64,000 nucleotides of DNA from Micromonospora sp. U21 (GCF_018070045.1 NZ_JAGPYK010000009.1:124001-188000), one strand, 5' to 3'; positions 20,387 to 30,322 are shown, numbered from the stretch's first letter. The notes: generated from the letters alone by a model not told the origin. A program made the numbers and translations.

Positions 20387-21015
20387 CCGGCGTCGTGGTG
20401 CTCGACTACGGCTCGGGCAACCTGCGTTCCGCGGAGCGGGCGCTGGCCGCCGCCGGCGCGGACGTACGGGTGACCGACGACCTCGCCGCCGCGGCCGCCG
20501 CCGACGGTCTGGTGGTGCCGGGGGTGGGTGCCTTCGCGGCGTGCATGGCCGGGATCGAGGCGCTCGGCGCCGGCCCGGTGATCGCCGAACGGGTGGCCGC
20601 AGGCCGACCGGTGCTCGGCATCTGCGTGGGCATGCAGGTGCTCTTCGAGCACGGGGACGAGCACGGTGTGGTGACCAAGGGGCTCGGGCTGCTGCCCGGC
20701 GGGGTGACCCGACTGGCCGCCACCCGGCTGCCGCACATGGGCTGGAACACGGTCCGGTCGCCCCGGGATTCGGTGCTCTTCGCCGGCATGCCGGCGCAGA
20801 GCAGGTTCTACTTCGTGCACTCGTATGCGATGGGTGACCCGGCGGCGCTGGCCGCCGCCGGCGCCACGGTGACCACGGCCCACCATGACACCGACTTCGT
20901 CGCCGCGGTGGAGCGCGGTCCGCTCTCGGCGGCCCAGTTCCATCCGGAGAAGTCCGCCGACACCGGTGCCGCGCTGCTGCGCAACTGGCTCGCCACACTG
21001 CCCAGCGGTGGCTGA
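20383..21015 (+). CDS. hisH: HisH, glutaminase subunit of imidazole glycerol phosphate synthase
   Basis: Class I glutamine amidotransferase that feeds ammonia to HisF (24681-25448). The 210-residue protein has DYGSGNLRS, the oxyanion strand VPGVGAFAACM, the nucleophile Cys81 in LGICVGMQVLFE, and the His/Glu pair in AAQFHPEKS near residue 187. It overlaps the small membrane gene by four bases. Unlike many operons, hisF is not adjacent but lies 3.7 kb downstream, after unrelated genes. Confidence 0.98.
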   Translation: MTGVVVLDYGSGNLRSAERALAAAGADVRVTDDLAAAAAADGLVVPGVGAFAACMAGIEALGAGPVIAERVAAGRPVLGICVGMQVLFEHGDEHGVVTKGLGLLPGGVTRLAATRLPHMGWNTVRSPRDSVLFAGMPAQSRFYFVHSYAMGDPAALAAAGATVTTAHHDTDFVAAVERGPLSAAQFHPEKSADTGAALLRNWLATLPSGG

Positions 21016-21054
21016 GCGTCGTCGCCGCCCGGCGCCCGCCCGGCGGGGGTCGCG

Positions 21055-21378
21055 GTGAGCCGGGAGCGGGCGCGTCGCCGGGCCGAACGCGAGGCCGAGC
21101 AGGCCCGGGAGCGGGCGGTCCGGCAGCGCCGGGTGGCCCGCCGGCAGCGCCGCCGGGCGGTGGTCCGCCGGTTGACGCCGCAGTTGCGGCGGGGCCGGTC
21201 CGGTCGGCTGGCCCGGCACACCCGGCGCGAGCGTGCCGCGATCGTGCTGCTCACCGGGGCGGCGCTGATCCTGATCTGGACGTTCGTCGACGATCTGGCG
21301 TTGCGTATCGCGCTGATCGTGCTGTTGCTGCTCGTACTGCCGGCGATCGTGGTGATCGCCCTGGACCGTCGTACCTGA
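21055..21378 (+). CDS. Small basic membrane protein between hisH and priA
   Basis: A 107-residue protein, start GTG at 21055. The first 60 residues are extremely Arg-rich ([20 protein letters not shown] and similar), probably helical and cytoplasmic, followed by two membrane helices (about 62-77 and 82-102, [18 protein letters not shown]). No family is recognised. The gene lies 39 bases after hisH and 13 before priA and shares their strand, so it is probably part of the transcript. Its codon use matches neighbours. Confidence 0.68.
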   Translation: MSRERARRRAEREAEQARERAVRQRRVARRQRRRAVVRRLTPQLRRGRSGRLARHTRRERAAIVLLTGAALILIWTFVDDLALRIALIVLLLLVLPAIVVIALDRRT

Positions 21379-21391
21379 TCGAGGAGAAGAC

Positions 21392-22117
21392 GTGAGCCTC
21401 ACCCTGTTACCCGCCGTGGATGTCGCCGACGGCCGGGCCGTCCGGCTCGTGCAGGGCGCCGTCGGTAGCGAGAGCATCTACGGCGACCCGCTGGACGCCG
21501 CACTGGCCTGGCAGCGCGACGGCGCCGAGTGGATCCACCTGGTCGACCTGGACGCGGCGTTCGGGCGGGGCACCAACGCGCACCTGCTCGCCGAGGTGGT
21601 GCGCCAGCTCGATGTGAAGGTGGAGCTCTCCGGCGGCATCCGGGACGACGAGTCGCTGCGCGCGGCGCTGGGCACCGGGGCGGCCCGGGTGAACATCGGC
21701 ACCGCGGCTCTGGAGGACCCGGTCTGGTGCGACCGGGTGGTCGGGGAGTACGGCGACCGGGTCGCCATCGGGCTGGACGTGCGTGGCCGTACCCTCTCCG
21801 CGCGTGGCTGGACCCGTGACGGCGGTGACCTGTACGAGGTGCTGGAGCGGCTGGACAAGGCGGGTGCCAGCCGGTACGTGGTCACCGACATCACCAAGGA
21901 CGGCACCATGCGCGGGCCGAACCTGGACCTGCTGCGCGAGGTGTGCGGCCACACGGACGCCCCGGTGATCGCCTCCGGCGGCGTGTCCACGCTGGACGAC
22001 CTGCGGGCGCTGTCCACCCTGGAGCCGCTCGGGGTGGAGGGTGTGATCGCCGGCAAGGCGCTCTACGCGGGCGCCTTCACGGTGACCGAGGCGCTGCGGA
22101 CGCTGGCCGAGGCGTGA
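21392..22117 (+). CDS. priA: PriA, phosphoribosyl isomerase acting in histidine and probably tryptophan synthesis
   Basis: A HisA-type beta/alpha barrel of 241 residues. Actinobacterial PriA performs both the HisA and the TrpF isomerisation. Here the N-terminal [15 protein letters not shown] carries catalytic Asp10, the second barrel half VAIGLDVRG an Asp at 129, and [13 protein letters not shown] an Asp at 166 or 170. The loop ARGWTRDGG (residues 137-145) contains the Arg and Trp that, in known PriA enzymes, switch for the two substrates. No trpF is present beside trpCBA in this window, in line with a dual role. The stop overlaps ridA (GTGA). Confidence 0.95.
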   Translation: MSLTLLPAVDVADGRAVRLVQGAVGSESIYGDPLDAALAWQRDGAEWIHLVDLDAAFGRGTNAHLLAEVVRQLDVKVELSGGIRDDESLRAALGTGAARVNIGTAALEDPVWCDRVVGEYGDRVAIGLDVRGRTLSARGWTRDGGDLYEVLERLDKAGASRYVVTDITKDGTMRGPNLDLLREVCGHTDAPVIASGGVSTLDDLRALSTLEPLGVEGVIAGKALYAGAFTVTEALRTLAEA

Positions 22118-22503
22118 CTCTCACGCGGCTCGGCTCGGGCGGTCCGTGGGAGCAGCGGTACGGCTACTCCCGGGTGGTCCGGGCCGGCGACCTGGCGTGG
22201 ACGGCCGGCTGCACGGCCACCGTGGACGGCCGGGTGGTGCACGTGGGGGACCCGGCCGCGCAGACCGCGCAGGCGCTGCGGATCGGGCTGGCCGCGCTCG
22301 CCGAGGTCGGTGCGGAGCCGGGTGACGTGATCCGGACCCGGATGTACGTGACCGATCGGCTGCACGCCGACGAGGTGGGCCGGGCGCACAACGCGGTCTT
22401 CGGCGCGGTCCGGCCGGCGGCGACGCTGGTGGTGGTGGCCGGCCTGCTGGATCCGGAGCACCTGGTCGAGGTGGAGCTGGAGGCGTACCTCGCCGACCGC
22501 TGA
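22114..22503 (+). CDS. RidA family protein (YjgF/YER057c/UK114)
   Basis: A 129-residue RidA-family protein. RidA enzymes hydrolyse reactive enamine/imine intermediates made by PLP enzymes. It has [16 protein letters not shown], the helix [31 protein letters not shown] with the conserved Arg, and [27 protein letters not shown] at the C-terminus. The catalytic-site Arg and terminal Glu look intact. GTG overlaps the priA stop by four bases, so it closes the his transcript; it could be a subfamily other than RidA itself. Confidence 0.85.
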   Translation: MTLTRLGSGGPWEQRYGYSRVVRAGDLAWTAGCTATVDGRVVHVGDPAAQTAQALRIGLAALAEVGAEPGDVIRTRMYVTDRLHADEVGRAHNAVFGAVRPAATLVVVAGLLDPEHLVEVELEAYLADR

Positions 22504-22583
22504 GGCGTGCTCGGCCTTCCTCGCGGTGCACGCGGACCGGCGGTGACCGTCGTCATGGCCGCTTTCCGGCCAGATCTGTTGTG

Positions 22584-22598
22584 CACAATTTAATTGTG
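22584..22598. promoter_or_regulatory. OhrR operator
   Basis: CACAATT-T-AATTGTG is a perfect 7+1+7 palindrome in GC-rich surroundings and matches the known OhrR operator form TACAATTTAATTGTA. It lies just upstream of a TACGGT -10 hexamer, so a bound repressor would block the ohrR-ohr promoter. Confidence 0.85.
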
Positions 22599-22601
22599 GG
22601 C

Positions 22602-22607
22602 TACGGT
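22602..22607 (+). promoter_or_regulatory. -10 element for leaderless ohrR
   Basis: TACGGT followed by exactly six bases and GTG at 22614. It fixes the ohrR start downstream of the operator and implies autoregulation. Confidence 0.6.
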
Positions 22608-22613
22608 CCAACG

Positions 22614-23060
22614 GTGACCGATGACCTGGTGCTGCGCCGGCAGGTGTGCTTCGCGCTCTACGCCGCGTCGCGCGCCCTGACCGACGTCTACCGGCCGATC
22701 CTCGACCGGTTCGGGCTGACCTACCCGCAGTACCTGGTGCTGCTGGTGCTCTGGGAGCGTCCCGACGACGCCCCCACGGTCTCCGAGCTGGGCGCCGAGC
22801 TGCGGCTGGACTCCGGCACGCTCTCGCCGCTGCTCAAGCGGCTGGAGGGAGCGGGCCTGGTGGTGCGGCGGCGGTCGGCGCGCGACGAGCGGCGGGTCGA
22901 GGTGGGCCTCACCGAGCAGGGCCGGGCACTGCGGCAGCAGGTGGACGAGGTCCCGCTGCAGATCGCCCGGGCCACCGGGCTCGACATCGCCGAGCTGGTC
23001 GCGCTGCGCGACACCCTCACCCAGGTCACCGGCACCATCCATCGACAGAAGGAGCAGTGA
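22614..23060 (+). CDS. ohrR: OhrR, organic peroxide-sensing MarR family repressor
   Basis: A 148-residue winged-helix repressor. The peroxide-sensing Cys12 sits in RRQVCFALYAASRALTDVY, with the Tyr residues that hydrogen-bond the reactive Cys in OhrR. The DNA-binding wing is SARDERRVEVGLTEQG. No second cysteine exists, so it is the one-Cys type known from Bacillus, oxidised via low-molecular-weight thiols. GTG at 22614 is preferred over upstream in-frame GTGs because these lie inside the operator. Its stop region runs into ohr. Confidence 0.94.
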   Translation: MTDDLVLRRQVCFALYAASRALTDVYRPILDRFGLTYPQYLVLLVLWERPDDAPTVSELGAELRLDSGTLSPLLKRLEGAGLVVRRRSARDERRVEVGLTEQGRALRQQVDEVPLQIARATGLDIAELVALRDTLTQVTGTIHRQKEQ

Positions 23061-23065
23061 CCATC

Positions 23066-23497
23066 ATGCAGGTGCTCTACACCGCATCCGCCACGGCCAG
23101 CGGCGACGGCCGGGACGGCCACGTCGAGACCTCCGACGGCACGTTCACGCTCGACCTGGCCGTGCCGAAGGAGATGGGTGGCGCCGGTGGCGCCGCGAAC
23201 CCCGAGCAGCTCTTCGCCGCCGGCTACGCGGCCTGCTTCCACGGCGCGCTGCGGCTGGTCGCCCGCCGGGCCAAGGCCGACGTGACCGGCTCGGTCGTCG
23301 CCGCAGAGGTGGGCATCGGCCCGAACGGCAGCGGCGGGTTCGGGCTCACCGTGCAGCTCGTCGTCGACCTGCCCGCCGTTCCCCGGGACGCCGCCGAGCA
23401 GCTGGTCGAGCAGGCCCACCAGGTCTGCCCGTACTCCAACGCCACCCGCGGCAACATCGAGGTCGCGCTGGCCGTCCGCGAGTCCCTGGCCGCGTGA
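23066..23497 (+). CDS. ohr: Ohr, organic hydroperoxide reductase (OsmC fold)
   Basis: Thiol peroxidase that detoxifies organic and fatty acid hydroperoxides. The 143 residues show the catalytic set: Arg16 (GDGRDGHV), Glu47 (NPEQLFAAGYAACF), peroxidatic Cys57 and resolving Cys121 (HQVCPYSNATRGN). AAGGAG at 23049-23054 serves ATG 23066; a GTG at 23057 overlapping the ohrR stop is too close to the ribosome site. With ohrR and the operator this forms a complete peroxide-response module inserted between his genes. Confidence 0.96.
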   Translation: MQVLYTASATASGDGRDGHVETSDGTFTLDLAVPKEMGGAGGAANPEQLFAAGYAACFHGALRLVARRAKADVTGSVVAAEVGIGPNGSGGFGLTVQLVVDLPAVPRDAAEQLVEQAHQVCPYSNATRGNIEVALAVRESLAA

Positions 23498-23543
23498 CGC
23501 CGCGGACCCAGGCCCCGACCGCGGACGAGAGGACGACCACCCC

Positions 23544-24542
23544 GTGACCAGCAACCGTGAGATCCACCTGGCCAGCCGCCCCCAGGGCTGGCCCACCGAG
23601 GAGAACTTCCGGCTCGTCGAGACCGGCGTCCCGACGCCCGGCCCGGGCCAGATCGTGGTCCGCAACCAGTACCTGTCGGTCGACCCGTACATGCGCGGCC
23701 GGATGAACGACGTGAAGTCGTACGTGCCGCCGTTCGCGCTCGACGCGCCGCTCGACGGCGGCGCGATCGGCGAGGTGGTGGCCAGCGAGGCAACGGACGT
23801 CGCCGTCGGCGACACCGTGCTGCACGGGCTGGGCTGGCGTGAGTACGCGCTGCTCGACGCCAACGCCGCCCGCAAGGTCGACCCGGGCCTTGCCCCGGTC
23901 AGCGCGTACCTCAGCGTGCTGGGCATGACGGGTCTGACCGCGTACGCCGGGCTGCTGGAGGTGGCCGCGATGAAGCCCGGCGAGACGGCCTTCGTCTCCG
24001 CCGCGGCCGGCGCGGTCGGCAGCCTGGTCGGCCAGATCGCCAAGCTCAGGGGCGCCGGCCGGGTGGTCGGCAGCGCCGGCTCGCCGGCCAAGGTCGAGCG
24101 GCTGCGGGCGCTGGGATTCGATGCCGCCTTCGACTACCACGACGGGTCGGTCCGCGACTCGCTGAAGGCGGCCGCCCCGGACGGCGTCGACGTCTACTTC
24201 GACAACGTCGGCGGCGATCACCTGGAGGCGGCGATCTCGGTGATGAACCTGCACGGCCGGGCCGCGATCTGCGGCATGATCGCGCAGTACAACGACACCG
24301 AGCCACCGGCCGCGCCCCGCAACCTGGCGCTGGTCATCGGCAAGCGGCTCACCCTGCGCGGCTTCCTGGTCGGCGACCACGGCAACGTGCGCGAGGCGTT
24401 CGTCCGCGACGTCGCCGGCTGGCTGCGCGAGGGCCGGCTCTCCTACGACGAGACGGTCGTGGACGGCATCGAGAACGCCCCGGCGGCGTTCCTCGGTCTG
24501 CTACGCGGCGACAACCTGGGCAAGATGCTCGTCCGCGTGTAA
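23544..24542 (+). CDS. NADP-dependent oxidoreductase, medium-chain zinc-free type
   Basis: A 332-residue member of the MDR superfamily close to the curcumin/prostaglandin reductase (YncB, leukotriene B4 dehydrogenase) branch, which reduces alpha,beta-unsaturated ketones. Motifs are VDPYMRGRMND, LGMTGLTAYAGLLEV, the nucleotide-binding SAAAGAVGSLVGQIAK (AXXGXXG type), DVYFDNVGGDHLEAA and CGMIAQYN. No zinc ligands of alcohol dehydrogenases are present. Start GTG at 23544. It sits 46 bases after ohr and could share its peroxide-linked expression by reducing lipid-derived enones; that is inference. Confidence 0.9.
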   Translation: MTSNREIHLASRPQGWPTEENFRLVETGVPTPGPGQIVVRNQYLSVDPYMRGRMNDVKSYVPPFALDAPLDGGAIGEVVASEATDVAVGDTVLHGLGWREYALLDANAARKVDPGLAPVSAYLSVLGMTGLTAYAGLLEVAAMKPGETAFVSAAAGAVGSLVGQIAKLRGAGRVVGSAGSPAKVERLRALGFDAAFDYHDGSVRDSLKAAAPDGVDVYFDNVGGDHLEAAISVMNLHGRAAICGMIAQYNDTEPPAAPRNLALVIGKRLTLRGFLVGDHGNVREAFVRDVAGWLREGRLSYDETVVDGIENAPAAFLGLLRGDNLGKMLVRV

Positions 24543-24590
24543 GGAAGGGCCCCCTGTTAACGCCTGCGGTATAGGAAGGGCCCCTTCCTA
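24543..24590. repeat. Intergenic GGAAGGGCCCC repeat pair with 19-base palindrome
   Basis: Two copies of GGAAGGGCCCC (24543-24553 and 24574-24584), each followed by a TAAC motif (GTTAACGCC, CTAACACGC), lie just after the oxidoreductase gene. The second copy is the centre of a perfect palindrome TAGGAAGGG-C-CCCTTCCTA (24572-24590). Such a unit looks like a dispersed intergenic repeat and could act as terminator. Its spread outside this window was not checked. Confidence 0.7.
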
Positions 24591-24668
24591 ACACGCATGG
24601 TGTGCGAGGGCGCACGGCACCCACGGTGGCCGGCCACACAGGCCGGCCACCGTCGTGTCACGGAGGGA

Positions 24669-24674
24669 TAGGCT
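24669..24674 (+). promoter_or_regulatory. -10 element for leaderless hisF
   Basis: TAGGCT, then six bases, then ATG at 24681. hisF therefore has its own promoter, separate from the main his transcript. Confidence 0.6.
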
Positions 24675-24680
24675 GGCGGC

Positions 24681-25448
24681 ATGACGGTGGCGGTGCGGGT
24701 GATCCCCTGTCTGGACGTGGACGCCGGGCGGGTGGTCAAGGGGGTCAACTTCCTCGACCTGCGGGACGCCGGTGATCCGGTGGAGCTGGCCGCCGCCTAC
24801 GACCGGGCCGGCGCGGACGAGTTGACCTTCCTCGACGTCACCGCGTCCTCCAGCGACCGGGGCACCATGCTCGACGTGGTGCGCCGCACCGCCGAGTCCG
24901 TGTTCATTCCGCTGACCGTCGGCGGCGGCGTCCGCCAGGTCGCCGACGTGGACACCCTGCTCCGCGCCGGCGCGGACAAGGTGGGCGTGAACACCGCCGC
25001 CATCGCCCGGCCGGAGCTGATCGCCGAGATCGCCGACCGGTTCGGCCGGCAGGTGCTGGTGCTCTCCCTCGACGTGCGACGGGCGCCGGCCGGCAGCACG
25101 CCCAGCGGCTTCGAGGTCACCACGCACGGCGGTCGGCGCGGCACCGGGATCGACGCGGTGCACTGGGCGCAGCGGGGGGCCGAGCTGGGCGCGGGGGAGA
25201 TCCTGCTCAACTCGATGGACGCCGACGGCACCAAGGCGGGCTTCGACCTGGAGCTGATCGGCGCGGTGCGGGCGGTGGTGGACGTGCCGGTCGTGGCCAG
25301 CGGCGGCGCCGGCGAGGTGGCCCACTTCGCGCCCGCGATCGGGGCCGGTGCGGACGCGGTGCTCGCCGCCAGCGTGTTCCACTTCGGCGAGCTGACCGTG
25401 GCCGAGGTCAAGGACGCGCTGCGCCGCAGCGGCCATCCGGTGCGCTGA
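24681..25448 (+). CDS. hisF: HisF, cyclase subunit of imidazole glycerol phosphate synthase
   Basis: Beta/alpha barrel that uses HisH-derived ammonia to form imidazole glycerol phosphate and AICAR. The 255-residue protein has [18 protein letters not shown] with catalytic Asp12, KVGVNTAAI, the second-half catalytic Asp in [15 protein letters not shown], and phosphate-binding [13 protein letters not shown]. It has its own leaderless promoter. It is separated from hisH by priA, ridA, ohrR, ohr and an oxidoreductase, and converges with the winged-helix gene 33 bases beyond its stop. Confidence 0.98.
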   Translation: MTVAVRVIPCLDVDAGRVVKGVNFLDLRDAGDPVELAAAYDRAGADELTFLDVTASSSDRGTMLDVVRRTAESVFIPLTVGGGVRQVADVDTLLRAGADKVGVNTAAIARPELIAEIADRFGRQVLVLSLDVRRAPAGSTPSGFEVTTHGGRRGTGIDAVHWAQRGAELGAGEILLNSMDADGTKAGFDLELIGAVRAVVDVPVVASGGAGEVAHFAPAIGAGADAVLAASVFHFGELTVAEVKDALRRSGHPVR

Positions 25449-25481
25449 GCCTCACCTGGCCGACCAGACGAGCGCGGCCGA

Positions 25482-25943
25482 TCAGTGGCCGCCGGAGTGA
25501 CCCTCCGGTGAACGCCGGGGTGTGGGAATCGAGCGGACCGCGTACTCCTGGACGGCCGCCGCGTGGTCGGCCTCGTCCAGGCTCCACTCGGCGCTGCCCG
25601 GCGCGTGCCGGCGGCTCAGCACGCCCTGCACGGTGTCCACCATGGTCGCCACGCCGGCGCGCGGCCGGGAGCGCCAGAGCTGCTCGCCCTCGGCGGTGAT
25701 CCGGAACCAGCCGTCGGCGACGCTGACCAGCCCGGCGCCGACCAGCCGGCGGACCGCCGCCTCCACCTCGTGGCGCTGCGGGATCGCGTGGTTGAGGTGG
25801 TCGGCGGTGGAGAGCACGTCGGTCAGGCGGACGCCCTCCGGCCGGCGACTGGTCGCGGACCGGCGGTGCCGCCCGGCCCCGCTCGCGATCACCAGCGACA
25901 CGAAGATCCAGGCGTCGGTCCAGCGCCAACCGTTCTCCCCCAT
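25482..25943 (-). CDS. Winged-helix protein of unknown role
   Basis: A 153-residue protein starting MGENGWRWTDAWIF. After an N-terminal hydrophobic helix (TDAWIFVSLVIASG), residues 45-95 resemble a winged-helix domain: ADHLNHAIPQRHEVEAAVRRLVGAGLVSVADGWFRITAEGEQLW. That would make it a DNA-binding or protein-interaction module of the PadR/MarR-like kind. A CATCAT hexamer lies six bases before the ATG, compatible with leaderless expression. The tail (PTPRRSPEGHSGGH) is polar. No family was identified; regulator is a guess. Confidence 0.65.
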   Translation of the reverse strand: MGENGWRWTDAWIFVSLVIASGAGRHRRSATSRRPEGVRLTDVLSTADHLNHAIPQRHEVEAAVRRLVGAGLVSVADGWFRITAEGEQLWRSRPRAGVATMVDTVQGVLSRRHAPGSAEWSLDEADHAAAVQEYAVRSIPTPRRSPEGHSGGH

Positions 25944-26044
25944 GCAGAGATGATGACGGCGAGCGTCGCGGAAGGGAACACCCACCCGCCATCCGGCCCG
26001 CCTCCACCACCGCCGCGTGCCGGTCCGTGACCGTCGGTGAACGC

Positions 26045-26770
26045 TCAGCCGGCCGGGATCACCGGCGCGACCGTCCCCGGCGCGGGCGGGGCGGCCGGCG
26101 GGTTCGGCGCGGCGGCCGGCGCATCGGGTACGGCGGTGTGCGGTCCGGGTGTGGCGGTGGGCGCTTCGGGCACCGCGAACAGCGGGATGAAGAGCTGCGC
26201 CAGCGGACCGATGGCCAGCGCGTACGCGACGGTGCCCAGGCCGACCGTGCCGCCGAGCAGCCAGCCCAGCGCCAGCACGGCGACCTCGATGATCGTGCGT
26301 ACCAGCCGGATCGACCAGCCGGGTCGGCGGGCCACGAAACCGGTCATCAGCCCGTCGCGGGGGCCGGGGCCAAGCCGGGCGCCGAGGTAGAGGCCGGTCG
26401 CGGCGCCGTTGGCGACGATCCCGGTGGTCAGGAGCGCGATCCGGACGCCCAGCGGGCCGCCGGTCGGCAGCAGGGCCAGTGTGGCGTCCACCACCAGGCC
26501 GATCACCACCACGTTGCTGACCGTGCCGAGCCCGGGGCGTTGCCGCAGGGGGATCCAGAGCAGCAGCACCAGCGCGCCGACCCCGATGGTGACCGTGCCG
26601 ATGGAGAGTTCGGTCAGCTCGGACAACCCCTGGTGGAACACGTCCCACGGGTCGAGGCCCAGGTCGGAGCGGACCATCAGAGCCATGCTCATCCCGTACA
26701 GGGTCAGCCCGGCGTAGAGCTGGGTCAGCCGTCGCACCGGCCGGTGCCGCAGATTGCCAATCAGTGCCAT
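26045..26770 (-). CDS. yczE: YczE/YitT-like membrane protein
   Basis: A 241-residue integral membrane protein with five or six helices, beginning MALIGNLRHRPVRRLTQLYAGLTLYGMSMALMV-type sequence, then SDLGLDPWDVFHQGL, a signature of the YczE/YyaS/YitT group, and GLYLGARLGPGPRDGLMTGF. The C-terminus is Pro/Ala-rich. It is divergent from a MocR-type gene 59 bases away; in other bacteria YczR, a MocR regulator, controls a neighbouring yczE. It may be a transporter, substrate unknown. The ATG at 26770 is preferred to one 21 bases upstream. Confidence 0.83.
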   Translation of the reverse strand: MALIGNLRHRPVRRLTQLYAGLTLYGMSMALMVRSDLGLDPWDVFHQGLSELTELSIGTVTIGVGALVLLLWIPLRQRPGLGTVSNVVVIGLVVDATLALLPTGGPLGVRIALLTTGIVANGAATGLYLGARLGPGPRDGLMTGFVARRPGWSIRLVRTIIEVAVLALGWLLGGTVGLGTVAYALAIGPLAQLFIPLFAVPEAPTATPGPHTAVPDAPAAAPNPPAAPPAPGTVAPVIPAG

Positions 26771-26814
26771 GCATGCCACCCTAGGTGCCAATCCTCCCGG
26801 AGGAAGAAGCCAAT
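26756..26814. promoter_or_regulatory. Candidate MocR operator: three GCCAAT direct repeats
   Basis: GCCAAT occurs at 26756-26761, 26787-26792 and 26809-26814, with steps of 31 and 22 bases, near three and two helical turns, so all would lie on one DNA face. The sites cover the start of the membrane gene and the divergent promoter region. MocR regulators often bind direct repeats. Confidence 0.5.
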
Positions 26815-26829
26815 ATCCGAGGAGTGGCC

Positions 26830-28287
26830 ATGACAGGTCAGGTACGCGGCGTCCAATTGGCCCGTCTGCTCGGGCAGTGGCACGCCCTGCCGGGTCGTCG
26901 CCGCAGCCCCGACTACGCCGCCCTGGCCGGCGCGGTACGCGGGCTGCTCGCCGACGGCCGGCTGCCGCTGGGCGTCCGACTGCCGGCGGAACGGGAGCTG
27001 GCCGAGGCGCTGCGGATCAGCCGGACCACGGTCACCGCCGCGTACCGGCAGCTGCGCGAGACCGGGCACCTGGCCAGCCGCCGGGGCGCCGGCAGCTGGA
27101 CCATGCTGCCCGGCAACCACCGGGTGGCCAGCACCGGGCTGTGGACCCCCCTGGACGACCGGGAGATGATCGACCTCGGCGTGGCCGCGCTGGCCGCCCC
27201 GCAGCAACTGCTGACCGCCGCCCGCGCGGCCGCCGAGGATCTACCCCGCTACCTGGGCGGGGCCGGCTACCACCCGACCGGAATCATCGAGCTGCGCGAG
27301 GCGGTGGCCGACGGGTACACCGCCCGGGGCCTGCCCACCTCGGCCGACCAGATCATGGTCACCAGCGGCACCCAGCACGCGCTGGACCTGGTGCTGCGAC
27401 TCGCCCTGGCCCCGGGCGGCAGCGTGCTGGTCGAGTCCCCGACCTATCCCAACGCGCTGGCCGCGCTGGCCGGTCGGCGCGCTCGCATCACCACTCACGG
27501 CCTGGCCGCCGATGGCGGCGGCTGGGAGTCCGACCTGCTACTGGGCAGCCTCCGGCAGACCCGCCCCAAGCTGGCCTACCTGATCCCGGAGTTCCAGAAT
27601 CCGACCGGGCACCTGATGCCGGCGTCGCTGCGCGAGCGGGTGGTGGCCGCCGCCCACGCCGTCGGCACCGATCTGATCATCGACGAGTCCTTCGTGGACC
27701 TGCCGCTGGACGGCACCGAGCTGCCCCCGCCGACGGCCACCTTCGACCGACACAGCCGGGTGGTCAGCATCGGCGGTATGAGCAAGCCGTACTGGGGTGG
27801 CCTGCGGATCGGTTGGGTACGCGCCTCCGCGCCGCAGGTGCAGCGGCTGGCCGCCGTCCGGGTCGGTGTGGACATGGCGAGCCCGGTGCTGGACCAACTG
27901 GTCGCCGTGCACCTGCTCGCCGACGCGAAGGCCATCGTCGCGGACCGCCGCACCCAGCTCGCCGCCCAACGGGACGCGCTGCTCGGCGCGCTGGCGCACC
28001 GGCTGCCGGACTGGCGGGTCACCGTGCCGCGCGGCGGCGTGACGCTCTGGGCCGAACTGGACGGCCCGGTCTCCAGCGCGCTGGCCCGGGCGGCCGAGGA
28101 GGTCGGTGTCCGGCTGGCACCCGGGCCCCGGTTCGGCCTGGACGGCACCCTGGAGCGCTTCCTGCGGCTGCCGTTCACCCTGCCCGCCGCGGATCTGGTC
28201 GAGGCCGTCGGGCGGATCGCCGCGGTCCGCTACGACCTGGACCGGACCGGCCGGCAGCGGTGGCGGGAGCCCGCCGTCATCGCCTGA
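26830..28287 (+). CDS. MocR-type regulator (GntR HTH fused to aminotransferase-like domain), YczR-like
   Basis: A 485-residue fusion. The N-terminal GntR winged helix (about 20-90) includes LPAERELAEALRISRTTVTAAYRQLRETGHLASRRGAG. The rest is a fold-type I aminotransferase domain with VTSGTQHALDLVLRLAL, PTYPNALAAL, PEFQNPTGHLM and a PLP-Lys segment IGGMSKPYWGGLRIGW. Such proteins use PLP or an adduct as signal. Divergent yczE suggests the YczR branch rather than PdxR, since no pdxST is adjacent. GAGGAG at 26819-26824 supports ATG 26830. Confidence 0.92.
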   Translation: MTGQVRGVQLARLLGQWHALPGRRRSPDYAALAGAVRGLLADGRLPLGVRLPAERELAEALRISRTTVTAAYRQLRETGHLASRRGAGSWTMLPGNHRVASTGLWTPLDDREMIDLGVAALAAPQQLLTAARAAAEDLPRYLGGAGYHPTGIIELREAVADGYTARGLPTSADQIMVTSGTQHALDLVLRLALAPGGSVLVESPTYPNALAALAGRRARITTHGLAADGGGWESDLLLGSLRQTRPKLAYLIPEFQNPTGHLMPASLRERVVAAAHAVGTDLIIDESFVDLPLDGTELPPPTATFDRHSRVVSIGGMSKPYWGGLRIGWVRASAPQVQRLAAVRVGVDMASPVLDQLVAVHLLADAKAIVADRRTQLAAQRDALLGALAHRLPDWRVTVPRGGVTLWAELDGPVSSALARAAEEVGVRLAPGPRFGLDGTLERFLRLPFTLPAADLVEAVGRIAAVRYDLDRTGRQRWREPAVIA

Positions 28288-28311
28288 GCCCGGCCGGGCC
28301 GCCGGGTGAAA

Positions 28312-28352
28312 CGCCGGTGGCCCCACACCGAACGGGTGCGGGACCACCGGCG
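28312..28352. terminator. Bidirectional terminator between mocR and the acyl-CoA synthetase gene
   Basis: CGCCGGTGG (28312-28320) pairs with CCACCGGCG (28344-28352). Inner pairs CCC/GGG and CACC/GGTG continue the stem with two mismatches. It lies between two convergent genes and would serve both. Confidence 0.75.
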
Positions 28353-28358
28353 GTGCGG

Positions 28359-30185
<1,827 letters not shown>

Positions 30186-30212
30186 CGCTGTAGCCGCCTT
30201 CGGGGGTGGTGG

Positions 30213-30228
30213 CGTGACGGTCGTCACG
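30213..30228. promoter_or_regulatory. CRP-like operator upstream of the acyl-CoA synthetase gene
   Basis: CGTGACG-GT-CGTCACG is a perfect 7+2+7 palindrome containing GTGA-N6-TCAC, the core of CRP/GlxR sites. A CACTAT -10 candidate lies next to it on the minus strand (30236-30231), putting the start of transcription inside the site, consistent with repression. Confidence 0.6.
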
Positions 30229-30322
30229 TCATAGTGGTTACCGAAGGGTATTGCCTGTCACCGGGCATCGGCTAGCCCTGGTGATCGTCCGGAGTCCCGT
30301 CCCGCCAACCGGTACGGCCGGA

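Noticed and set aside
22581..22613. Upstream GTG starts for ohrR
   Set aside because: They fall inside the operator and upstream of the likely transcription start.
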